DNA from: Dactylorhiza incarnata
Taxonomy: Eukaryota; Streptophyta; Magnoliopsida; Asparagales; Orchidaceae
Assembly (NCBI GenBank): GCA_033032865.1
Contig: JAWHQI010000262.1
Span: 3,541,501-3,605,500 of the forward strand
Length of the DNA: 64,000 bases
Direction: 5' to 3'
Under the pieces are notes generated by a model. That model did not search any database. It had not been told where the DNA came from and was given only the letters and a program-made list of their open reading frames with translations. Below, piece by piece: positions 56,412-64,000 of the stretch (its first letter is position 1; each line of letters begins with the position of its first letter). A program made the position numbers and the translations under genes.

Positions 56412-56895
56412 AACATTAAGGGGGAGAAAGTATTAGATTCACTATTGTAGAAGCCAACTTGGAAGGAAATAAAATGAACATGATATGGATTCAGTCCAGG
56501 GGAGACTCATAATGAACTCTCAGTATAAGCAGCAGTTGAGGGGGAGATTCTTAAAGAAGTTCGGAAGCATTAACAACTGTTGAGGGGGAGACTCATCTAG
56601 AGTCATCTGCCCTAGTTGATCAAGTGCAAGGATATATTCTTCAATCAAATTATTAAGAAGTCAAAAAATGAAGAATATTACAAGACTCATATCCTCCAGA
56701 ACAATAGAAATAGAAAAATAAGAAAGAGGGAGAAGATATTGAAAGGGGGAGATGGTAACATTGAGAGGTACTCTGAACCACCCTATCTATAGCACATGAT
56801 TATTATTTTTAATATTTTTATTGTGTGTTGTTTATCATTGGCTGAGGTTCTGACTTCATTGGCTGAAGTTCTGAATTCGTCAAATAGGGCGAGAT
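56412..56895 (+). mobile_element. Older Sirevirus-like 3' UTR with repeated polypurine tracts
   Basis: Purine words AAGGGGGAGAAAG (56416), TTGAGGGGGAGATTC (56536), TTGAGGGGGAGACTC (56580), GAAAGGGGGAGATGG (56734) and a decayed TAGGGCGAGAT (56884) precede a TGTTAGGAAC start. Several polypurine-like copies before the 3' LTR are typical of Sireviruses. No coding frame remains. Confidence 0.6.
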
Positions 56896-57409
56896 TGTTA
56901 GGAACTTTGCCCTCAATGTTCCTAATTTGAAGAAGTTCTCAAGTTAAGAATAAACACACTTTGTATTTGATGCATGTGTTTAGTATATTGTTTTCAGGTA
57001 TTAGATTATGCAAGCCTAGCATAGGGCTAGACATAGTGTCATCAGACATAGTTTTGTCAATGTAATCTCTCATTGTGCAATACAACATTCGACCAAAGAT
57101 CTAGACTATATTAGACTTATAACTCACTCATAAACATCATGAAGAAAGGACTAACAAGTTGGATAGAGCAAATGATCTGGATTCGGGATGATAAGAAATT
57201 GATCATCTTGGAGAGTTACAAATATCGTCTTGTAGATGTATTGATATCGGCTTGATGATCTTAAGCTTCAAGATGATATCATCTTGTAGACTCTTAGATA
57301 AAGTATAAAATCGTCTTGATTAGAAGGAACATCTCAAGCTCCAAATATCATCTTGGTAATACACAATACAAGATGATATCGTTTTGACAAGAATCAGTTA
57401 TATACATAT
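56896..57409 (+). mobile_element. Older Sirevirus-like LTR start, cut by a Ty3 insertion
   Basis: Starts TGTTAGGAACTTTGCC after the last purine tract. From about 57195 it contains eight or so words like ATCGTCTTG, CAAGATGATATCATCTTG and CAAGATGATATCGTTTTG, a palindrome family in which many CGs have become TG or CA. It is interrupted at 57410. The right part is not in the window. Confidence 0.55.
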
Positions 57410-57689
57410 TGTAATGACCTGAAATGTTATCATAATTTTAATCGCATTTAGGGAACTTATTAAATTATTTAAATTATATTTTAGCGAAAAATCAAACTAA
57501 ATAAATAATGTGGAATTTGAGTAAACTTAACTCACAACTCAAAAGTACCTAAGAAATGATATTTTGTTTCCAAACAAAAATCTTATAAAGCAAGTGTTTT
57601 TTTGGGCAAACCATTAAGAATTTGGAAATTTTGAGGTCAAATTTGGAATCAGGATGAAGAAAAACCCCAGGATAGGTATATTTTTTTCA

Positions 57690-57865
57690 CGTGGCAGAGT
57701 GTAGGTCCGCCACATGGCGACTTGCATGCCCGCTAAGTGGCGACACATGGCTTCGTGCATGACTGTCGTGTGGCGGCATGCATGAATGCCACATAAAGAC
57801 ATACATGGCTGCCACATGGCACTATATTGCACCACCATCATTGCATGGTTGACACATGGCGACAC
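57690..57865 (+). promoter_or_regulatory. U3 array of CACATGGC / GCCACATGG words
   Basis: Near-palindromic CCACATGG words with GCGACAC or GTGGCG partners recur about eight times in 175 bp (57694-57862). It ends about 100 bp before the TATA box. Fewer CpGs survive than in the younger LTRs. Confidence 0.65.
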
Positions 57866-57967
57866 ATGTCACCTCTGGAGGGCCCAATAATGGGTGATTT
57901 TGTGTTTTGGACTTTCTAGGAGTTCTAGAGCTCGGATTAGGTGATTTTGATAGAGTTTGAAAACTAT

Positions 57968-57975
57968 TATAAATA
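57968..57975 (+). promoter_or_regulatory. Tekay/Del LTR TATA box
   Basis: A perfect TATAAATA downstream of the word array. Confidence 0.6.
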
Positions 57976-59416
57976 CGGATCCAATAGAATGTTAAAATCA
58001 CTTCAAATCCTTTTCAATTTCTAGGAAATCAAGAGAGAGGAGAGAGAAAGTGTCGGAACTCTGTGAAAATTTTGGGGAAGCTTCGAGAGAGTTTCTAAAG
58101 AGAGATTTCAGCCTTAGTTGGTTCTGAAGTGTTGCCCAAGTATTATTTTTCTTGAAGTCAAAGCTCTAAAATCATAAATAGCTCTGAAATACTGCCCGAC
58201 CTCAATTCAAGAAATGACATCGAGGTAGGTGGCTTATAATTTAAGTTCCCAATATGATTTTTGCACAGAGATTTAATTAGTGTTTTAATTATGCTCACAT
58301 GAATATTATGCCCATTTAAATAATGGGGCTATTGAAAATTATTGTGCGACATAATTGCCGTCATCCTAGTATTAATTAATGGCGATGGATTGTGGTTCAC
58401 ACCCTGGGCAGTGTTCCACTGTTTAGGTGTTAGAGGCCATTGTGTACCCCTAGATACGCCCTTTGTTAGGTGCCTAGGTCGCCGCCTTGTAACAGGAATG
58501 GGTAGGCCTTGGGTTACGGGTAGTGTATATGGTGACACCCCGAACAACGCCTCGTGGTCCAGGGGCAGGATGCTAGATATGTTTGAAAGGGAATTCAATG
58601 CTTCTTTGGATGCCTTTTACTTTACTTTGGGCAGTGTGCAGTTGTGAGATGCCGAATTTATATGGCATAAATTGAGCCATTCCAATTAGGACAACCGGCC
58701 ACTATAAGTGCTGACATAATAATAGAAATATCTAATGTTAGATCCATTAAACATCATGTAGTCAACTTGAGCAGGGTAGATACCAATAAGATCAGGACAA
58801 CTAACAATTACTAAATTATTATACTTCTGATGACAAAATTTAACTTGCTCAATTTGTGTCTAGGTAAGTGGTTAGAGGTGAGCCAGTATCCCCTAAAAAG
58901 AAGGTGGTGTATAATAGTACAAAGTGCGACCACTGACCTTACACTTACCTGGCCAATATGCTAGTTAAATGAGAAATAACAAGTTAAGTATGGAACATAA
59001 ATTAATGTGGATTTGGGTTTCTGTGATGTGATTACTCCAATAAATTACTCAAATAATATTTGTGCTATTTTCAACTATTTCACAACTTTTTTCATACCAT
59101 ACGTTTAAATTATATCGTCAAAGGTGGGTCGGTGGACTCACTGCCTATAAATTTATCATTTTAGGTATTTCATGTGAGCACCAACATGGATGAAGGGAGA
59201 GGAGGAGAAAAAAGCTATATGTACATATTTTCTCATGTTATTAGTAATGTAAAATTTGAGAAGACAGTGCAAAATATGTTTAAGTGAAATAAAAAGTTTG
59301 TTTTGATTCTCATGTGCAATATTTGTTTGCAAATTTTGGAATGCGTAAAAGACCCTTCACCACATCCCTCATACCCGCCTCATTAATGCGAGTTTTTGGG
59401 TTGGGGTGTCACAGAA

Positions 59417-59428
59417 TGGTATCAGAGC
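59417..59428 (+). other. Primer-binding site, tRNA-Met
   Basis: TGGTATCAGAGC, three bases after the LTR end, a perfect 12-nt match to the initiator tRNA-Met complement. Confidence 0.9.
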
Positions 59429-59577
59429 GATGTTCCAAAATGAGAATTCAAAAGAAATAATATAAGAGTTGGGTTGAAACCTTAGATTGAGATACACTCA
59501 TAATTAGTATATACTATCTTCAAATATATAGACATGTACACATATTAATCTCTTGTTATAACTTTTAGGCAAATTCA

Positions 59578-60546
59578 ATGACTTCACAAAATGACAATGT
59601 AAATTCTGCAGAAGTGCCACATGTCTCGACAATCCCTCCTACTAGCAATATGCAGTCAATAATGCACCTATTATCGGGAATGGCCCATATGACACGTAAC
59701 TTTATAGATACATCATATTCATCTAATCAAGGAGTGCATCTCGATAGATCACTAGAGATATTCCAGAAAATGAAACCTCCTCATTATTCTGGAAATGCTT
59801 ACCCCATAATAGCCAAAATGTGGCTTCAACAAGTCGGAAAGATATTCATAGCAATTCGTTGTCCGGATGATCAACAAGTACATTTAGTGGAATTCGTGTT
59901 GGATGGTGGTGCAGAAGATTGGTGGATGAGCTACAAAAGATTAGAATTGGGGAAAAGATCAAGCGAGCAAATCACATGGGAAGAGTTTGTAACTGCCTTC
60001 CGAAAATGGTTTTTACCTGCTTCCGCTAAGAATGCGTTGATGGACGAGTTTTCAAGATTGTATCAAAGATCTTTGACTGTCTCAGAATATGAGGTTAAAT
60101 TATCCTCATTAGCAAAACATCTTCCAGAGATGGTCCCAAACGATTAACTTTGAAGTTATATGTTTCACAAGGGCTTATGTGATTTTATCTGAACTAGTAT
60201 TGCCCCTATGATATTTCATAGTTTCTCTGACTTAGTAGAAGCTGCTCGAATGTCAGAAAAAGAGAAAATAATAATCAAAATATGAAAAGTGGCGAGCAAA
60301 AAAAGATTTGTTGGAAACAATCAAGGAAGGGGCAATTCTATTAAGAAATTTAACGGTTCTACCCTACCATTCTGCCCACAATGTAAAGGGCGTCACTCGT
60401 GCCAATGTTATCTGAATAGAGAAAGAAATCGGTGCTTTATTTGCAATAAACTAGGTCATATTGCACGTTTCTGTCCACAAAATACTAATCAACCAAGTGG
60501 ATCAATCTACAAAGAGCAAAAGGGATATTATGAAAGGTCACCTTAG
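59578..60546 (+). pseudogene. gag: Tekay/Del gag, broken
   Basis: From ATG 59578, 189 codons are open with the Ty3 capsid region (FVLDGGAEDWWMSYKRLE, ITWEEFVTAFRKWF). A TAA at 60145 ends the frame, and gag text continues after shifts. A second frame (60289-60546) holds a CCHC knuckle, CFICNKLGHIARFC, preceded by a second Cys-rich patch. It would have formed the particle and bound RNA. It cannot make full Gag now. Confidence 0.8.
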
Positions 60547-60547
60547 T

Positions 60548-63180
60548 AGCCTAGAACACAAATTGCTTAGAATACTCAGCACACACAACCAAGAGTATAT
60601 TATAATAATCAACAGGAGGCTCGATAATCCTCAGACATTGTCACAGGTATACTTGATGTTATGGGAACGTTTATTACAACTTTATATGATATTGGTGCGA
60701 CACATTAAATTCATATCTGAAACTGTATATAGAAGGTTGAATGCACCGTTATCAATATTAGAAAAACCTTTAATAGTAATATTACCTACGGGAAAAGAGA
60801 AAAAAGTAACCACATATTTGAAGGGGGGAGATTATAATTAAGAGCAATAAGTTTGAATCCAACTTGATTATTTTACCTATCTCTGAATTTGATGTAATAC
60901 TTGGGATGGATTGGTTAACTTATCATCAAGTAGTCATCGATTGTCGAAAGAAAAAGGTGACACTCCGACCTCTTGATTCTTCAAGTATTATATTTTATGG
61001 ACAAAGATCTGGGATACCAATAATATCGGCAATACGAGCATTACATTTGATAACAAGGAAATGTTATGCCTTTTTGGCATATATTTCTGATACTGAAAGA
61101 CACGTTGACAAGTTGGAAGATATTCCTGTAATAAATGAGTATACTAATATATTTCCTGAAGAATTACCAGGATTACCTCCAGATCGTAAGGATGAATTTG
61201 CCATCGATTTGATCTATGGAATAGATCCCATATCAATTGGCGATATCAGAGTTAAAAGAATTAAAGAAACAATTACATGAGTTATTGGATAAAGGGTTCA
61301 TTTGCCCTAGTACATCACCATGCGGTTCCCCAGTACTCATTGTAAAGAAGAAGGATGACAGTATGAGAATGTTTATTGATTATAGGGAACTAAACAACCT
61401 TACCATAAAGAACAAATACCCACTACCAAGAATAGATAATTAATTTGATCAATTATAAGGAGCTACAATATTTTCGAAAATAGATTTGAGATTGGGTTAC
61501 CATTAAGTAAAAAATCAAACCATCGGACATTTCCAAGACTTCTTTTCATACTCATTATGGGAATTATGAATTTATAGTGCTGCCATTTGGATTAACAAAT
61601 GCCCCTGCATCATTTATGGAATTGATGAACCGAGTTATGAAGCCATTTTTAGATCAGTTTGTCATAGTCTTCATTGATGATATTATGATATATTCTAAGA
61701 CTGAGTGATCATATATCTTATTTACATCAAGTCCAATAAGTCTTAAGAGAACATCAATTATATGCCAAATTCTCAAAATGTTTATTCTGGTTAGAAAGTA
61801 TAATTTTTTTGGGGTCATATTATCGGTGCTCAAGGGGTGACCATTGATCCTCAAAAAGTTGCTGCAATTATAGACTGGCCTCGACCTAAGAATGGTTTTG
61901 AAATCCCAAGCTTCTTAGAACTTGACATGGTATTATCGAAAGTTTGTCGAGGGATTTCTTGTATTGCTCTTCCCTTAATTCAGCTCACAAAAAAGGCTGT
62001 GAAATTTGAATTAATAGATAAATGTGAAATGAGTTTTCAAAAGCTAAAAGAATGTCCGGTATCAGCACCTATACTCATAATTCTAGATGATTCGGGAAAC
62101 TTTCAAATTTATAGTGATGCATCATATCAAGGGCTTGGCTGTGTCTTAATGCAACATGGGAAAGTAATTGTTTATGCATCAAGACAATTGAAACCCAACG
62201 AGAAGAATTATTTTGTTCATGATCTTGAACTAACTATAGTGGTCTTTTCTCTAAATATATGGCGAGATTATCTGTATGGAGACAAATGTCAGATATTCAG
62301 ACCATCAAAGCTTAAAATACCTTGCTGACCAGAAGGAATTAAATATGCGCCAACGAAGATGTTTAGAGTTAATTAAAGATTATAATGTAGAGATTCTATA
62401 TCATCCGGGAAAGGCGACCATACTTGCAGATGCTTTAAGGAGAAGAGCAAATTTATCTATGTTGCGTATAGAAGACCAAATTTGTCATTACTACTTGAAA
62501 TGGAAAAATTACGAATAGATGTTACCGCTGCCAGAGGAAAAGCAATCTTATCACAACTTATAATTAATCCTGAATGGTGGAATGAAGTTCGTGTTGCACA
62601 ACAAGAATGTTTGGATTGGGTCAGGATGATGGAAAATTTTGGGAAATGAGAATACCCAAAGCTATATGTAGATGAAAAGGGCCTTCTACGACATAATAGT
62701 TGGATTGGCATCCCTAATAGTACAGACCTATGACAAAATTTATTACGAGAAGCACATCAATCACGATATTCCGTCCATCCAGGTACCACCAAAATGTTTC
62801 ATGACTTAATCCATGTTTTGGTGGCCAGGCTTGAAGAAAGATGTGGCAGAATATGTATGTGTTTGACCAGTCAATAAATTATGGCAGAGCATTTGGAGGC
62901 CAGGGGGTCTTCTACAACCATTAACAATTCCAAAATGGAAGTGGAAAGATGTTTCAATTGATTTAGTATTGGGCCTTCCAAGAACACCACAAAATCATGA
63001 TGTGATTTGGGTTATCGCCGATCGATTGACTAAGTCAGCACATTTTCTACCTATTAAAGTTAATGAATCAATATCTAAGTTGGCTCAAAAGTATATCAAA
63101 CATATTATAACACTACATGGAGTCCCAGCATCAATTATATCTAATTGTGATCCAAGATTCACCTCTCAATTTTAGAAAGC
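60548..63180 (+). pseudogene. pol: Tekay/Del pol (protease, RT, RNase H, integrase), decayed and truncated
   Basis: Protease: FDVILGMDWL near 60891. RT: ELPGLPPDRKDEFAIDL, then [31 protein letters not shown] and FIDD (61670-61681). RNase [21 protein letters not shown] and the DAL motif of a typical Ty3 end. Integrase: a zinc-binding H-x-H with a degraded Cys pair near 62755-62870, then GLPRTPQNHD, WVIADRLTKSAHFLP and HGVPASIISN near 62970-63150. At least eight stops or shifts are visible. A TAG at 63174 precedes the next insertion at 63181, which cuts integrase. Confidence 0.85.
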
Positions 63181-64000
63181 TAATGAGTCCCAATTATATA
63201 CACTTTTATGGACTCATCCGGGCTAGTTTTCATTCTCTTATGCATCATTATCGAGCTATTATTGCATCTATTTCTCTTATGCTCATTCATGCGCACTTGC
63301 GTGCTTCATGCTCCTTTTAGGCCCGTTTTGGTGTACGTTTGCGCTCCACGTTATTTGGGGTAAGCACATGGTGCTCCCCAATCCTTTTTCTATGTTTGAT
63401 TGGTGATGGAGGTGTATTCCCAGCTGATTTGATGTGCTTGCAGGTGTTTGGATCATCTCCTTTTGCCCAGAATTCATGAGTGTGTATATCGCACGGTCAT
63501 GTGTTTTCTTCAAGCACGGACGGCTGCGGTCGTGCGCCTTCATCTGGGAGAAAATCGGTGAGATAAGTTTGATCGTGCATTTTTACGCACGGGCGTATCG
63601 CCTATGCACGAAGGAAACGCACGATCGGCTGCTTTGCCTATATTCTAGCCAATCTGAATTTGTTCGTGTGTTTTTACGCACAGGCAGATTCGCCCATGCG
63701 TGAGTAAAACGCACGGGCGCTGCTACTTCTTCCTCAAGCCTGGTTTCACGTCAAATAACGCACGGGCAATGCACGGTCGTGCGTTCGCCCGTGCGTGACT
63801 AAAACTCTGCCCGTTTTGTATTTAAAGCAGGAAATCTGCTGCAAGAGGGGAGACTCGCGGGAAAAGCTTCTAAAGCCCGCCATTTTCGCCCACTTTGCCA
63901 CTCCACCACCATTTTGACCAAGGAGGAGCTCTGGTGACCTTTGGCTTGCAAATCTACCGCCAAAGCTCCCTCCTTAGCCTCCTCCATCATCCTTGAGCTC
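63181..64000 (+). mobile_element. LTR of a second Athila-like family (partial, runs off the window)
   Basis: Starts TAATGAGTCCCAATTATATA, clearly related to the 38109 LTR start but with TA for TG. The 5' end can fold (63183-63190 with 63210-63217). A U3 array of GCACGG, CGTGCG and CGCACGGGCG words (63488-63805) leads to TATTTAAA at 63819. The post-TATA part (CGCCATTTTCGCCC, AAGGAGGAGCTCTGG, CCTCCTCCAT) parallels 38740-38830. The end lies outside the window, so whether it is a 5' LTR, 3' LTR or solo LTR is unknown. Confidence 0.75.
63488..63805 (+). promoter_or_regulatory. U3 array of GCACGG / CGTGCG palindromes
   Basis: About 15 words of the type CGCACGGGCG, GGTCGTGCG and TTTTTACGCACGGGCG, several in inverted pairs such as GCACGGTCGTGCG (63772-63784). 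The array ends about 15 bp before the TATA-like box at 63819. Confidence 0.8.

Larger units (their letters stand above)
57410..59413 (+). mobile_element. Tekay/Del-type 5' LTR (2004 bp)
   Basis: Starts TGTAATGACC, ends GGTGTCACA, directly before a tRNA-Met primer site. The U3 has CCACATGG/GCGACACATGGC words (57690-57865), then TATAAATA at 57968. The rest is AT-rich. The 118- and 101-codon frames in it look like chance. Confidence 0.8.

Noticed and set aside
58329..58647. Frames of 89 and 101 codons on opposite strands
   Set aside because: They lie in a Tekay/Del LTR and overlap each other; no domain.

Overview
This is plant nuclear DNA made almost entirely of nested LTR retrotransposons. I see no convincing host gene, tRNA, rRNA or CRISPR array. 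The evidence for a plant is a set of diagnostic lineages: an Athila-type Ty3 element with a perfect tRNA-Asp primer-binding site, a Sirevirus-type Copia element with an env-like ORF3, Tekay/Del-type Ty3 elements with tRNA-iMet sites, a LARD-like non-coding giant, and the 3' end of an element with antisense ORFs like those of Tat/Grande elements. The density of insertions suggests a large angiosperm genome. I cannot name the species.

Layout, left to right. (1) 1-3872: 3' end of a Tat/Grande-like element, with two minus-strand ORFs that each have a TATA box, and a probable LTR at 2971-3872 carrying a 47-bp repeat array. (2) Fragments of one old Sirevirus-like ORF3 and 3' end at 3873-3951, 19055-19238, 30096-30381, 37664-38108 and 55935-56411. 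Younger elements split these pieces: a 3.56-kb solo LTR (3952-19049), itself split by a LARD-like element on the minus strand (5492-17022); an Athila element (19239-30090); a gag-only Copia element (30387-37658); and a non-autonomous Athila relative (38109-55929), whose 3' LTR is split by a minus-strand Sirevirus (44010-55456). (3) 56412-57409: an older Sirevirus-like 3' UTR and LTR. (4) 57410-63180: a decayed Tekay/Del element, interrupted by (5) the LTR of a second Athila-like family, 63181 to the window end.

Most boundaries rest on 5-bp target-site duplications read directly: ACAAA, TGAAA, GAGCA, AAGAA, CAGCC and GAAGA. The non-autonomous elements appear to keep cis signals (LTRs, primer-binding site, polypurine tract, a hairpin before the tract) and would need enzymes in trans from relatives such as the Athila or Sirevirus copies here.

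The most notable observations are: (a) an open 490-codon ORF in the non-autonomous Athila relative, with two CCHC zinc knuckles and a C-terminal membrane segment, and a 58-nt nested hairpin inside it; (b) arrays of short, mostly CpG-rich palindromes just upstream of the TATA box in nearly every LTR family, with one 9-mer core shared by four unrelated families; (c) twin hairpins with the same 14-nt loop on different stems in the LARD LTR; and (d) a hairpin at the 5' end of three Athila-type LTRs with covarying pairs.
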